Source of the DNA: Kosakonia arachidis
GTDB taxonomy: Bacteria; Pseudomonadota; Gammaproteobacteria; Enterobacterales; Enterobacteriaceae
Length of the DNA: 64,000 nucleotides
Direction: 5' to 3'
Assembly: GCF_900116535.1 (NCBI RefSeq)
Contig: NZ_FPAU01000007.1
Coordinates: 124,001 to 188,000 of the forward strand
This document shows positions 30,199 to 42,240 of this stretch, in pieces. Made by a program: the position numbers and the translations under genes. Numbering within the stretch: position 1 is the stretch's first letter; every line of letters begins with the position of its first letter. The notes beneath the pieces were generated by a model that had not been told where the DNA came from, searched no databases, and was given only the letters and a program-made list of their open reading frames with translations.

Positions 30199-31719
30199 TT
30201 AATACAGACCCAGCGGCGTTCCGCTGTAGCTGACCAGCAGGTTTTTAATCTGCTGATAGTGACTCAGCGCCAGCTTGTGCGTTTCACGCCCAACACCCGA
30301 ATTTTTGTAACCGCCGAAAGCTGCATGTGCCGGATAGAGGTGGTAACAGTTGGTCCACACGCGCCCGGCTTTGATGGCACGCCCCATGCGCCATGCGCGG
30401 TTGATATCCAACGTCCACAGCCCGGCGCCAAGGCCAAATTCGGTATCGTTAGCAATACGCAGCGCTTCAGCCTCATCTTTAAACGTGGTGATCCCGAGTA
30501 CCGGCCCAAAAATTTCCTCCTGAAAACAGCGCATGCCGTTATGACCTTTAATCAATGTTGGCTGAATATAGAAGCCGTTTTGCAGGTTATCCCCGTGCTT
30601 GATCAGCTCGCCGCCGGTGATGATTTCGCCCCCCTCTTCGCGGGCAATGTTGATATAGGAAAGAATTTTGTCGTACTGCTCCTGCGAAGCCTGGGCACCG
30701 ATCATCGTCTCGGTGTCAAAGGGGTCGCCTTTGCGGATGTTTTCCATGCGCGCCAGCACTTTTTCCACGAACTGCGGATAGATGGACTCCTGCACCAGCA
30801 CGCGTGACGGACAAGTACAGACTTCGCCCTGGTTAAAGAAGCCAAGCACGACGCCTTCGACGGCTTTATCGATAAATTCGGCATCACCATTGAGCACATC
30901 TTCAAAGTAAATATTGGGGGATTTACCGCCCAGCTCGACGGTGCTGGGGATAATGTTTTCCGCCGCACATGAGAGAATGTGGCGGCCAATCGGCGTCGAG
31001 CCGGTGAAGGCAATTTTCTCAATACGTTTGCTACGCGCCAGCGGTTCGCCCGCTTCCGTACCAAAGCCATGAACCACGTTGAGCACGCCTTTTGGCAGCA
31101 GATCGCCAATCAGCTCCATCAGCACGCAAATGCCGAGCGGCGTTTGCTCCGCAGGTTTCAGCACCACGCAGTTACCTGCCGCCAGCGCAGGCGCCAGTTT
31201 CCAGGCTGCCATCAACAGCGGGAAGTTCCACGGAATGATCTGCCCGACCACGCCGAGCGGTTCATAGATATGATAAGCCACCGTATTGCTGTCGATTTCA
31301 GCGGCTGTCCCCTCTTGCGCCCGGATACAACCGGCAAAGTAGCGGAAATGATCGACCGCCAGTGGAATATCCGCCCCCAGCGTTTCGCGAATCGGTTTCC
31401 CGTTGTCCCATGTTTCTGTTAACGCCAGAACTTCCAGATTGGCTTCAATGCGGTCTGCAATCGCCAGCAGCACATTCGAACGTTCCTGCGCGCTGGTTTT
31501 ACCCCAGGCGTCGGCGGCAGCATGTGCGGCGTCCAGAGCCTTCTCTATATCCACCGCGCCCGAACGCGGGAATTCGGCAATCACCTGTCCGGTTACCGGC
31601 GAGGTATTTGTAAACCAGCCGCCCTCTACCGGGTCTACAAATTTTCCGTCGATATAGTTGCCATAACGCTGTTTAAAAGAGACTTTTGCGCCATCAAGGC
31701 CAGGGTGAGCGTATTTCAT
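30199..31719 (-). CDS. NAD(P)-dependent aldehyde dehydrogenase (AldB/ExaC type)
   Basis: A 506-aa aldehyde dehydrogenase probably acting on acetaldehyde. It shows the cofactor segment [20 protein letters not shown], the general base Glu262 in VELGGKSP and the catalytic Cys301 in [13 protein letters not shown] 31719 has GAGGAAC upstream; the longer ORF to 31767 is rejected. It precedes adhP on the minus strand. A -24/-12 promoter 68 bp upstream and a divergent AcoR-like activator indicate sigma-54 control. The protein resembles the AldB family that accompanies AcoR-type regulators. Confidence 0.92.
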   Translation of the reverse strand: MKYAHPGLDGAKVSFKQRYGNYIDGKFVDPVEGGWFTNTSPVTGQVIAEFPRSGAVDIEKALDAAHAAADAWGKTSAQERSNVLLAIADRIEANLEVLALTETWDNGKPIRETLGADIPLAVDHFRYFAGCIRAQEGTAAEIDSNTVAYHIYEPLGVVGQIIPWNFPLLMAAWKLAPALAAGNCVVLKPAEQTPLGICVLMELIGDLLPKGVLNVVHGFGTEAGEPLARSKRIEKIAFTGSTPIGRHILSCAAENIIPSTVELGGKSPNIYFEDVLNGDAEFIDKAVEGVVLGFFNQGEVCTCPSRVLVQESIYPQFVEKVLARMENIRKGDPFDTETMIGAQASQEQYDKILSYINIAREEGGEIITGGELIKHGDNLQNGFYIQPTLIKGHNGMRCFQEEIFGPVLGITTFKDEAEALRIANDTEFGLGAGLWTLDINRAWRMGRAIKAGRVWTNCYHLYPAHAAFGGYKNSGVGRETHKLALSHYQQIKNLLVSYSGTPLGLY

Positions 31720-31786
31720 CAGATGTTCCTCTTTTATTATCGGTACAGGTGAGGCGCCTCGCGCCAAAGCGGACAGAGGAACATAA

Positions 31787-31801
31787 GCACTTCTTATGCC
31801 A
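31787..31801 (-). promoter_or_regulatory. Sigma-54 (-24/-12) promoter of the aldehyde/alcohol dehydrogenase operon
   Basis: Minus-strand TGGCATAAGAAGTGC has GG and GC separated by exactly ten bases, as RpoN promoters require, and matches TGGCAC-N5-TTGC at all but two core positions. Transcription would start near 31775, about 55 bases before the aldehyde dehydrogenase ATG. The divergent neighbour encodes a sigma-54 activator. Confidence 0.75.
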
Positions 31802-31921
31802 GATAATCGCCATCATAAGAATAAACTGATTTTATTTTTCAAAAACAATGAGTAACAGGAAAATTTAAAGATCTACCGTTCGAAACGGCAAAAAAATGAG
31901 GTGCAATGAATACTGGAATTG

Positions 31922-31947
31922 TGTCGCACATCGCTACACATGGGACA
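31922..31947. promoter_or_regulatory. Candidate upstream activator site for the AcoR-like protein
   Basis: An imperfect dyad, TGTCGCACAT then six bases then ACATGGGACA (7 of 10 positions symmetric), lies about 120-145 bp upstream of the -24/-12 promoter and 45 bp before the activator gene. The TGTC...GACA ends recall enhancers of acetoin-type activators. Assigned by position and symmetry only. Confidence 0.5.
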
Positions 31948-31992
31948 CTTTAATGCTACATAACTGTAACATTACAATTGCCGGAGAGTAAC

Positions 31993-33729
31993 ATGCCGAC
32001 ACGCGTAGACACTTTACCAACACCCCGTTCCAGTCTGCCTTGCCAGTTGCAGGATTCCTGGCAACGTAGCCTCAACTATGGGTTGACGCGGGATGATGAC
32101 GCCCAGCCGTGGGTGGCTAACGCGATGCTGAAAGATGCGCGCGCCGAAAATGGCTGGTTGAAACACCTGGTGGCTCCTCTGCTGACGCGCCTGCGACCGG
32201 AGCTGAACAGACACCCGTCGATTATGGTGATGTCCGATGCGACCGGCCTGGTGCTGGAGACGCATGGTAACAGCGATTTTCTGCATAAAGCACAGCGCTA
32301 TGCACTTTCGCCCGGCAATCTGTGGGGTGAACATGCGCGCGGCACCAATGCTATCGGTACCGCACTGGCGCTCCAGCAGCATTGTGAAGTGGCGGGTGAC
32401 GAACACTATCTGAGCCGTAACGCCGGGTTGTTCTGCTCAGCTGCACCGGTATTTCGCCCTGACGGCCAGGTCGCCGGGGTGCTGGATCTTTCCACACCGG
32501 CACTGATACCGCGCCATGATGCAGCCACATTGATCCGCCACACGATATGCCAGATAGAACACGCCTGGGCCACCAGCGCGCTGGGCGCTAATCGCTGGTT
32601 ATTAAGCCTGCACCATGATGAAAAAATACTCGGCACCGCGCAGGAGTTACTGCTGATTTTTGACGATCGTACGCTGCTCGGTGCCAATAAGCTGGCGATG
32701 GATGCTTTCGCCCTGACCAGCGGTCATTTTGGCGCACTTGAGCTGGATGCGCTGTTTCCCGGCCTTGAGCTGCGCGTCGGTGAAACGGTACTGGAAACCG
32801 GTAATAATCGGCGCTTCTATGCTCGCCAGACACTGCCAGCCCGCCGTTTTAGCGGACGCGGCAGCGCGCAGCAGACAGATCACCACGGTATCGAAAAAGA
32901 GAAAGCGCTGCGTATTGTGAATGCCGGTATTGCGTTGTGCATTACCGGTGAAACTGGCTGTGGCAAAGAGTATCTGGCGCGCGAGTTGTACAACCGCAGC
33001 CAGTGGCATACAGGAAATTTCGTCGCCATCAACTGTGCCGCCTTACCCGAACATCTGATTGAATCAGAACTGTTCGGCTATGTCCCTGGCGCCTTTACCG
33101 GCGCCAGTCCGAAAGGGTATATCGGCAAATGCCGCGAAGCAGATGGTGGCGTGCTGTTTCTGGATGAAATCGGCGATATGCCGCTGGTGCTACAAACCCG
33201 TTTGTTGCGTGTGTTGCAGGAGAAAAAAGTGACGCCGCTGGGTGCCAATACCAGCTGGGATGTGAATTTTGCCTTGATCTGTGCAACGCATCAGGATCTG
33301 GCCGTGCGGGTGCAGGCTGGCACATTCCGCGAGGATCTGCTGTATCGCATTCAGGAGTTTCACCTGCGCATTCCACCACTGCGTGAATGGCAACATAAAG
33401 AGGAATTTATCGAGAAATTATGGCGCGAACTGGGTGCCGCCAGCCGTGGGTTGACGTTAAGCAATGAGGTTGTGAACACGCTCGCGCATCGGCCATGGCC
33501 AGGCAATGTGCGTCAGTTGTTAAGCCAGTTACGGGTATTAATGGCACTGGCAGAAGATGGCGCTCAGATTATGCTCGCCGATCTACCCGGCGAAATCCGC
33601 GTCGCGACAGCGCCGCAAGCACCCTGCGACGAACAGAGTGCCATTGCGCAAGCGCAAGGGAATATGAGCCTTGCGGCGAAAAAACTCGGCATTTCGCGCA
33701 GTACACTGTATCGACGACTGGCAAAATAG
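31993..33729 (+). CDS. acoR: Sigma-54-dependent activator of the AcoR type
   Basis: A 578-aa enhancer-binding protein. The N-terminal half holds a GAF-type sensory domain (GLVLETHGNSDFL, then LSPGNLWGEHARGTNAIGTAL). The AAA+ domain has Walker A GETGCGKE at 319-326 and the sigma-54 contact loop GAFTGAS at 366-372. A Fis-type helix-turn-helix ends the protein (LAAKKLGISRSTLYRRL). AcoR proteins respond to acetoin, alcohols or aldehydes. Here the divergent dehydrogenase operon has a sigma-54 promoter, so that is the likely target. ATG 31993 follows GGAG. DhaR is a related alternative but no dha genes are near. Confidence 0.87.
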   Translation: MPTRVDTLPTPRSSLPCQLQDSWQRSLNYGLTRDDDAQPWVANAMLKDARAENGWLKHLVAPLLTRLRPELNRHPSIMVMSDATGLVLETHGNSDFLHKAQRYALSPGNLWGEHARGTNAIGTALALQQHCEVAGDEHYLSRNAGLFCSAAPVFRPDGQVAGVLDLSTPALIPRHDAATLIRHTICQIEHAWATSALGANRWLLSLHHDEKILGTAQELLLIFDDRTLLGANKLAMDAFALTSGHFGALELDALFPGLELRVGETVLETGNNRRFYARQTLPARRFSGRGSAQQTDHHGIEKEKALRIVNAGIALCITGETGCGKEYLARELYNRSQWHTGNFVAINCAALPEHLIESELFGYVPGAFTGASPKGYIGKCREADGGVLFLDEIGDMPLVLQTRLLRVLQEKKVTPLGANTSWDVNFALICATHQDLAVRVQAGTFREDLLYRIQEFHLRIPPLREWQHKEEFIEKLWRELGAASRGLTLSNEVVNTLAHRPWPGNVRQLLSQLRVLMALAEDGAQIMLADLPGEIRVATAPQAPCDEQSAIAQAQGNMSLAAKKLGISRSTLYRRLAK

Positions 33730-34023
33730 AATGGCATAAATAGCTATACTATTCAGTTTGTTACTCTGGCACCGTCGCGTTGTTTCTCTCGGCAAACTTG
33801 CTACGGTGGGCGGGACAACTAAGCTTCGGGGAACCAGGCTCACAACCTGACAGTTGCCGTTGTAATCACTATACAGCGTGCCACCAGTCGGGAATTCACC
33901 GGTTATTGCCGTCGCACCGTTGGCGATTCGCCCAGGGCGCTCGCTGGCGGCAGCCGTTTGCATGGTCACCCTCGGTACGATAACCGTTGCGGCGAATGCA
34001 ATGGCAATCAGTTTTGCTTTCAC
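33583..34023 (-). CDS. Possible small exported protein, 3' end overlapping acoR
   Basis: A 146-codon ORF starting with GTG 34023, which has GGAG eight bases upstream. Residues 1-27 form a convincing signal peptide ending in TAAAS. The following segment (GEFPTGGTLYSDYNGNCQVV) looks like a compact periplasmic domain. The last 49 codons run antisense through the end of acoR and probably are not genuine, so the real gene may end earlier through a frameshift or be decaying. I do not recognise the family. Confidence 0.4.
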   Translation of the reverse strand: MKAKLIAIAFAATVIVPRVTMQTAAASERPGRIANGATAITGEFPTGGTLYSDYNGNCQVVSLVPRSLVVPPTVASLPRETTRRCQSNKLNSIAIYAILFCQSSIQCTARNAEFFRRKAHIPLRLRNGTLFVAGCLRRCRDADFAG

Positions 34024-34520
34024 TATTCACTCTCCAGGATAAAAAGCCGTGCCAACATCCGTAATGCCATCAGCGCGATAACGCAATAAATTGAAATCAC
34101 TGGGTGTAAAATGGCAGTTTATTCCCGAGAAAAATAAATAAAAAAACACACCACGCGAAATATATAAATCAAAAATCTTTCCGTAAATACAGACGGTCTT
34201 CTTATTTTCGGGAACAATCTGCAACCAGAATACTTTGAATCATGGTGATGGTGCGTGGCGCGAAGCTTAGCAAACTCAAGCGTCAGACGCGTGGATGCTG
34301 GTAGTAGAAAACCAGCATGTAATCAGCAGGATGAAAAACAAAAACCATACTGATGAGAGGAATAACGTCAGTACGGCAAGTTAATAAATGCAGAGACTAA
34401 ACTGTGTATATTATCAGAGAGAAAGACAAATATAGAAATGGGTAAAATATACTTAGCGACAGACTCAAAGCAAATAGAGACTCTTTTACGTCTGCCCTGA
34501 AATATGCTTCATCGTTATTC
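34024..34520. other. Intergenic region downstream of anfA
   Basis: About 500 AT-rich bases. The only structure noted is a perfect 8-bp dyad ATGCTGGT/ACCAGCAT with an 8-nt loop at 34295-34318, not followed by a T run. No gene is supported. Confidence 0.4.
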
Positions 34521-36125
34521 TCAGGTCTGGCCTCGATAGTGTTTATAATTAATTTGATATTTTTCCAGACGCAATCCCAGTGCTCGCCGGGTCATATTCA
34601 GATAGCTGGCCGCGCGCGAGACATTGCCCTGAAATTTCGCCAGCGCTTCGGTGATCAGATCGTATTCCACCCGTGCCAGGCGCGCTTCCAGGCCTTCCTG
34701 TTCTGTCAGGTGGTCGATAATCGGTTGCAGATTAATGGGCAGATGATAACTGTGAATAAACCCCTCGTCCGCCAGCAATACCGCCCGTTCCATCACATTC
34801 TCCAGCTCGCGCACATTGCCCGGCCACGTATAGTTGAGCAGCATATTCAACGCCGGGGTGGCAATGGTCGGCACTTCCACGCCCTGCTCGCTGGCAAAGC
34901 GGGCGTTGAAATGGTCGGCAAGGATCAGAATGTCGCTTCCCCGTTCGCGCAACGGCGGAATGGTGATGGGAAAGACATTTAAGCGATAGTAGAGATCCTC
35001 ACGAAAGGTGCCCTGCTCGACCATTTCACTCAAATCCCGGTGCGTGGCCGCAAGAATGCGCACATTGACGCTCAGGGTTTCATTGCTGCCTACCCGCTCG
35101 AAACTGCGCTCCTGGATCACCCGCAACAATTTGGATTGTGCAGACAGCGATAGTTCTCCCACTTCATCAAGAAACAACGTCCCGCCATCCGCTTCTTCAA
35201 ACCTTCCGGCGCGCCGGGAGATGGCGCCAGTAAATGCCCCCTTTTCGTGGCCAAACAGTTCGCTTTCGATCACACTCTCTGGCAGCGACGCGCAGTTAAA
35301 GCGGATAAACGGCCCGCCCGAACAGTGGCTGTTCTGGTGAATAGCGGTAGCAACACGTTCTTTACCGACGCCGCTTTCACCGAGGATCAACACAGTGGTG
35401 CGCGCATGGCTGACTTTCTCGATCAACCGATAGACATGCTGCATGGTACGGGAGTTGCCAATAATATTAGCCGGTTTGAATTTTTCCCCGCCATGCGGCG
35501 CCGTGTGCGCCTGCACTGTTTTCTGCTGCACGCGCTCCAGCAGATGCAGTTCCACGGCCTGCGCAATAATGGCGGCAATCACCCGCAACACCTCAAGATC
35601 GAGAAAACGAAGCTGTGCGTTGTGATAAATCCGCTCGATGCCGATGGTGCCCATCACTTTCAACCCACGAATAATTGGCACGCAGATAAAGGAGTGTTGT
35701 CCGTCATGCTGGCGATCCCAACTGCCGGTGCGGTTTAAAAACAGCGGATCGTCAGCAATGTGCGGCACGATAATCGACTGGCGCGTTTCAATGACTTTGC
35801 CGGTGATCCCCTCGCCTGGCGCATAAACGCCCTTTTCCGCTTCTTCCGGCGATAAGCCATAACTCTCATGAATAAAAATTTGATCACAACTGACATCATA
35901 CAAGGTGATCATCGCCCGCTTAACCTGCAAATGTTTTTGCATCAACTCCAGCACTAGCTTCAGCGTGCTGGACAAACTGCCGCCTGCACTGACCACTTTG
36001 CTCACTTCAGAGAGCAACGGCATCAGTTCAGATCGACACTCACCCAGCCGACAACTGAACGACAGCGCGCCGGTCAGTACCGGCGACAAAGCGTTCGCCG
36101 CAACGGCGGTTTTTTCATGGCGCAT
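34521..36125 (-). CDS. anfA: AnfA, sigma-54 activator of the iron-only nitrogenase
   Basis: A 534-aa enhancer-binding protein. The N-terminus has Cys25 and Cys30 in a C-x4-C pair (SCRLGEC), like the cysteines that bind an Fe-S cluster in VnfA-type proteins. Residues about 45-195 form a GAF domain. The AAA+ domain has Walker A GESGVGKE at 249-256 and GAFTGA at 296-301, and the C-terminus is a Fis-type helix-turn-helix (VSRAASYLNMTRRALGLRL). It is the last gene of the anf block, after anfO, but has its own -24/-12 promoter and a dyad upstream. ATG 36125 has GGGAG seven bases upstream. NifA is the alternative, but location and Cys pattern favour AnfA. Confidence 0.93.
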   Translation of the reverse strand: MRHEKTAVAANALSPVLTGALSFSCRLGECRSELMPLLSEVSKVVSAGGSLSSTLKLVLELMQKHLQVKRAMITLYDVSCDQIFIHESYGLSPEEAEKGVYAPGEGITGKVIETRQSIIVPHIADDPLFLNRTGSWDRQHDGQHSFICVPIIRGLKVMGTIGIERIYHNAQLRFLDLEVLRVIAAIIAQAVELHLLERVQQKTVQAHTAPHGGEKFKPANIIGNSRTMQHVYRLIEKVSHARTTVLILGESGVGKERVATAIHQNSHCSGGPFIRFNCASLPESVIESELFGHEKGAFTGAISRRAGRFEEADGGTLFLDEVGELSLSAQSKLLRVIQERSFERVGSNETLSVNVRILAATHRDLSEMVEQGTFREDLYYRLNVFPITIPPLRERGSDILILADHFNARFASEQGVEVPTIATPALNMLLNYTWPGNVRELENVMERAVLLADEGFIHSYHLPINLQPIIDHLTEQEGLEARLARVEYDLITEALAKFQGNVSRAASYLNMTRRALGLRLEKYQINYKHYRGQT

Positions 36126-36172
36126 GGTGCATCTCCCGGTACTCCTCCTGAACAGGCTCGCAGGCAAACACT

Positions 36173-36187
36173 GCAAAATCAGCGCCA
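36173..36187 (-). promoter_or_regulatory. Sigma-54 (-24/-12) promoter of anfA
   Basis: Minus-strand TGGCGCTGATTTTGC shows GG-N10-GC spacing and matches TGGCAC-N5-TTGC at all but one core base. A transcript would start near 36161, leaving a 36-base leader before the anfA ATG. This implies that anfA needs an activator, either itself or NifA/NtrC. Confidence 0.8.
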
Positions 36188-36262
36188 GTGCGTGATGGTA
36201 AAGCTATTGTGTAACATGTTGATTATTCAGGATAAAAAAACACGCATCCCGCCACATCGCTA

Positions 36263-36288
36263 AAAAGTGTTCCCCGGCGAACACTTTT
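36263..36288. promoter_or_regulatory. Perfect dyad upstream of anfA, candidate AnfA enhancer
   Basis: Arms AAAAGTGTTC and GAACACTTTT, 10 bp each, separated by six bases. Its centre is about 115 bp upstream of the predicted anfA start of transcription. The core GTGTTC-N6-GAAC recurs upstream of anfH at a like distance. It also lies 16 bp past the anfO stop and, followed by T5 on the minus strand, could act as a terminator of the anfHDGK-O message. Confidence 0.6.
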
Positions 36289-36303
36289 GTCGGGTTACCG
36301 ACA

Positions 36304-36915
36304 TCAGGACGCCGTTTTTGTCACCACCACCCGCAGGGTGCCATCGTCCAGCGGTGTGCTGTGATATTGCAGGTGATAATCCGCAAGACGGGCAAACCAT
36401 TTCGGCACATGGTCACACCGCAGTTCCAGCCGCGTGAACTCTGCGCGACCGAGTAGCGGCACCAGCAGCAACTTCGCAGTATGTATGTCATCGGCTCCGG
36501 CCTGTCGCGCGGCGATCAGATCGACATAAAATTCGCCAAGCTCAGCGCCAGAACGGACAAACGCCTGCGGCGGCAGCGTTACTGCTTCCGGCGCCACGGG
36601 CTGCTGCGCAATGGTGTCCAGCGCCGGTTCCGGTGCGCCCGTACACTGCCACAAGGTCAACCCGAGCCCATCGAACCAGGCGCGCGGTGCGCCGTGTACG
36701 TCGCGGGTGACAAAATGGCGGCAGGCAGGTAGCTGCGCCAGCATCGCCAGCGTCCGTTCACGAAAAACGTCAAGTGAGGTGCAGGACGACAAATCGAAAG
36801 CAATTTTTTGCACAATTTGCCAGCGCCCGTGCTCGCGGGAAAATAGCGTTACCGTGCCGGGCGCGGTGAGCGGCGCCACCTGCCCCTGCCGATCAAGAAA
36901 AACCGCAATATTCAT
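36304..36915 (-). CDS. anfO: Fe-only nitrogenase accessory protein AnfO
   Basis: A 203-aa cytoplasmic protein resembling AnfO. In Azotobacter vinelandii, AnfO is required for N2-dependent growth with nitrogenase 3 but not for acetylene reduction, and its putative haem-binding region needs a cysteine (Cys158 there). Here a Cys in a comparable C-terminal place is Cys167 (LELRCDHVPKWF). The N-terminus MNIAVFLDRQGQV is typical. It is the seventh gene of the minus-strand anf operon, 12 bp after the flavin-binding-fold gene. In Azotobacter anfO directly follows anfK; here two other genes are inserted. Confidence 0.82.
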   Translation of the reverse strand: MNIAVFLDRQGQVAPLTAPGTVTLFSREHGRWQIVQKIAFDLSSCTSLDVFRERTLAMLAQLPACRHFVTRDVHGAPRAWFDGLGLTLWQCTGAPEPALDTIAQQPVAPEAVTLPPQAFVRSGAELGEFYVDLIAARQAGADDIHTAKLLLVPLLGRAEFTRLELRCDHVPKWFARLADYHLQYHSTPLDDGTLRVVVTKTAS

Positions 36916-36927
36916 CTTCTCTCCAGG

Positions 36928-37422
36928 CTAATAGCCGTGTTGCTTCCCCTTCATCGAGGTAATGTCAATGCGGATAACCTGGGTGGCTTTCAGATTGGCG
37001 GCGGGAAAGTGGAACCTTTTATCACTGAAACGTGCCATCAGGCAGTGCAACATGGTGACCTTTTCCGCCTCGTCGTCGACAAAATAGGTTTTACCGACGC
37101 CAATCACTGTGCGGTGACGCGCTTCAAAGTTACAGGCCAGGTCGTCCTCGATGATGCCGCCGTATTCAGACACCGCAAAGCAGATGTTGGCGTTTTGCCG
37201 CATGATGTCGATTTTGCTGCCAGCGCGCGCCGAGTGAAACCACAGCGCCGTGCCATCCCAGACATAAAACACCGGCAGCAGAAACGGCATATCCGCGCTG
37301 GCCAGCGCGATATACATCACCCTTCCGGCCTGCAAAATAGCGTCCAGCGCCTGAGGATCGGTCAGCGCCCGTTCATCGCGACGCATCTCGCCGTGGGGGT
37401 GCATTAGTATCTCCTGGCTCAT
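36928..37422 (-). CDS. Pyridoxamine-phosphate-oxidase-fold (FMN-binding) protein of the anf operon
   Basis: A 164-aa split-barrel protein of the PNPOx/NimA type. The features are LILQAGRVMYIALASADMPFLLPVFYVWD-like strands (e.g. GRVMYIALASADMPFLLPV), FHSARAGSKIDIMRQNANICF and CNFEARHRTVIGVG, with C-terminal VIRIDIT. Such proteins bind FMN or haem and reduce small molecules. It overlaps the preceding gene by 4 bp (ATGA) and precedes anfO by 12 bp, so it is a true operon member. A role in electron supply or protection of the Fe protein is a guess. It could be the local counterpart of anfR, but I could not establish that. Confidence 0.8.
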   Translation of the reverse strand: MSQEILMHPHGEMRRDERALTDPQALDAILQAGRVMYIALASADMPFLLPVFYVWDGTALWFHSARAGSKIDIMRQNANICFAVSEYGGIIEDDLACNFEARHRTVIGVGKTYFVDDEAEKVTMLHCLMARFSDKRFHFPAANLKATQVIRIDITSMKGKQHGY

Positions 37423-37841
37423 GATTTTTCCTCCTGTAGGCGTCGTTGCTCACTGGTAATCAGCACATCCAGTGCCTGACAAATGCTGAGAATACGCACT
37501 TTGTCGTGCTCGTCCGGTGTCCCGTGGTGATAGTCATCCACCGAGCAGATGCCGAAAATACTGTCCAGCGACAAAATGCTGTCGCGCAGTGAGTGACTAA
37601 ACGTGCTCTTTTCCGAAGCACTTGCCATCAGGCTGCGGTAGTTATGGTTAAAAGGCATATCACCGTGCAAGGAGCAGAGTGCAATCAGATAGCACTCCAC
37701 GGCGATGGCTGCGACGTTAAATACCAGGCTCGCGGAACGGTTTTGCGCCGCCAGCAGACTGGCGCGGCGATGGTAACCTTTCGCATCGTTGTAACAGCGA
37801 ACAAAACGCTGTTCATCGGTTTCAAACAGGAGTTGCGCCAT
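37419..37841 (-). CDS. Small helical (HEPN-like) protein of the anf operon
   Basis: A 140-aa all-alpha protein. The pattern RASLLAAQNRSASLVFNVAA and AVECYLIALCSLHGDMPFNHNY, followed by SILSLDSIFGICSVDDY, resembles HEPN-type four-helix bundles but lacks a clear Rx4-6H nuclease motif. It sits 43 bp after anfK and overlaps the next gene by 4 bp, so it is translated with the nitrogenase structural genes. I cannot assign a function. A role as accessory factor for maturation or regulation of nitrogenase 3 is plausible from position only. Confidence 0.72.
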   Translation of the reverse strand: MAQLLFETDEQRFVRCYNDAKGYHRRASLLAAQNRSASLVFNVAAIAVECYLIALCSLHGDMPFNHNYRSLMASASEKSTFSHSLRDSILSLDSIFGICSVDDYHHGTPDEHDKVRILSICQALDVLITSEQRRLQEEKS

Positions 37842-37884
37842 GGTTTTCTCCAGCCGGGGCGAACCCCGGCGTTCAGGTCAGGCA

Positions 37885-39273
37885 TTACCAAACATTGAGG
37901 ATCCACTCTTTATTTTTCTTGTATTCCATATCGGTAAACAGCGTGTTTGCCATCTGCTCAGCCAGCCAGATAGCACCAGCGTAACCCACCACCGGATGAC
38001 GATAGTGTCCGGCACGGTCATAGGTAGGAAAGCCCACGCGCACCATCGGGATCTGGTTATCAATGGCGGTAAAACGTCCTTTTGAGTGACCGAGAATCAG
38101 ATCCAGTTCCAGCTCACCGTTAGTAATACGTTTTTCCATCTCCCACAGGTCGGCATTAGTAACAATTTCCATGTTGTACTCCACCTGTTGCTGCAACATC
38201 TGAATACGCGGGTCATCGGCATAGGTGGCGTTATCATCACCCAGTAACAGCAGCACCGGTTTCATCTCCAGATCGAGGCAGAATTCCGCCAGCCCCACCA
38301 CCAGATCCGGGTTGCCGTAGATCGCCACCTTTTTATCGGTGAGGAACATGTGTACCAGATCGGTCAACGCATCGAGGGCAATGCCGCGTTCACGCACCAG
38401 CGATGCCGGGATAGGTTTGCCAGTAAGCGTTTTCAGGTTGTGCAGGAAAGTGTCGGTATTGCGAATGCCAATTGGCGTCGGGCCAATCAGCGCCGGGACG
38501 TCAAACTTCTCTTCCAGATAACGCGCCGCTTTCGCCCCTTCGTACCGATTAAGTGCAATCGTAGCGCTGGCGTTCGCCGTACCGATAAGATCGGCAATGG
38601 TGGTATTGCCATGCGAAACCGAATTGCCGGAAGGCATCAGCGGCGAGTCAAAGGCTTCAATTTCAAACAGCACCGTGGCATCAATCGACATCTCATCCAG
38701 CAGATGTTTTAACGCCGTAACATCGCCGGGGTTCACCCAGCCAGTGATAAGGTTTATCTTGCCGTTCGGCTCGCTTTTACGTGCGAAATACTTAACGATA
38801 TCGCGCACCGCCACGTCATAACCGCTGATCATACTGCCAACAAAACTCGGCGTATGAATTGGGATCAGATGCACTTCGCGCCCGGCGTATTTCTCTTGCA
38901 GTAATCCACTGTTGAGCTTACGCACTACGCCATCAACATCATCGCCAATGACCTCTGTCGAACAAGTGGTGATAATCGGGATCACTTTGACATGCGGATA
39001 ACGCATCAGCAGCACATCCACCGCCTGCTCCACGCGATCCAGCGCGCCAAATACAGCGCCATCCTCATGCACCGAGGAAGAGGCAATTTCGAAGCTCTCT
39101 TTCAGATGCTGGGAGATCAGCAGGCGCACGAACATCACACATCCCTGCCCGCCATGCACAATACCGATACAATCTTTAATGCCGATGCTGACATACTGCG
39201 CCCCGGCGGGCTGGCAGGTAAAAATCGGGTTGATCACCCCGGTGCGATCTTTCGCTTTTAATTCACAAGACAT
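37885..39273 (-). CDS. anfK: Iron-only nitrogenase beta subunit AnfK
   Basis: A 462-aa beta subunit of the FeFe dinitrogenase (alpha2 beta2 delta2). P-cluster ligands fit Cys20 (IFTCQPAG), Cys45 (GGQGC) and Cys104 (TTCSTEVIGDD). It is shorter than NifK (about 520) because it lacks the long N-terminal extension, as expected for AnfK. It follows anfG by 11 bp in the anfHDGK order. The product works with AnfD to hold the P-cluster and pass electrons to the FeFe cofactor. Confidence 0.96.
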   Translation of the reverse strand: MSCELKAKDRTGVINPIFTCQPAGAQYVSIGIKDCIGIVHGGQGCVMFVRLLISQHLKESFEIASSSVHEDGAVFGALDRVEQAVDVLLMRYPHVKVIPIITTCSTEVIGDDVDGVVRKLNSGLLQEKYAGREVHLIPIHTPSFVGSMISGYDVAVRDIVKYFARKSEPNGKINLITGWVNPGDVTALKHLLDEMSIDATVLFEIEAFDSPLMPSGNSVSHGNTTIADLIGTANASATIALNRYEGAKAARYLEEKFDVPALIGPTPIGIRNTDTFLHNLKTLTGKPIPASLVRERGIALDALTDLVHMFLTDKKVAIYGNPDLVVGLAEFCLDLEMKPVLLLLGDDNATYADDPRIQMLQQQVEYNMEIVTNADLWEMEKRITNGELELDLILGHSKGRFTAIDNQIPMVRVGFPTYDRAGHYRHPVVGYAGAIWLAEQMANTLFTDMEYKKNKEWILNVW

Positions 39274-39284
39274 GCACGCCCCCT

Positions 39285-42147
<2,863 letters not shown>

Positions 42148-42240
42148 TTATCGCCAGTGGCAAAAAAATAGGGTTATTAGCTGAAAATATTACGCTTATT
42201 TATTTTTCACCCAGGTGACTGGCGAAATATCGGCGGGAGA

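Noticed and set aside
34295-34318. Perfect 8-bp dyad downstream of anfA as a terminator
   Set aside because: No T run on either strand and about 200 bp beyond the anfA stop.
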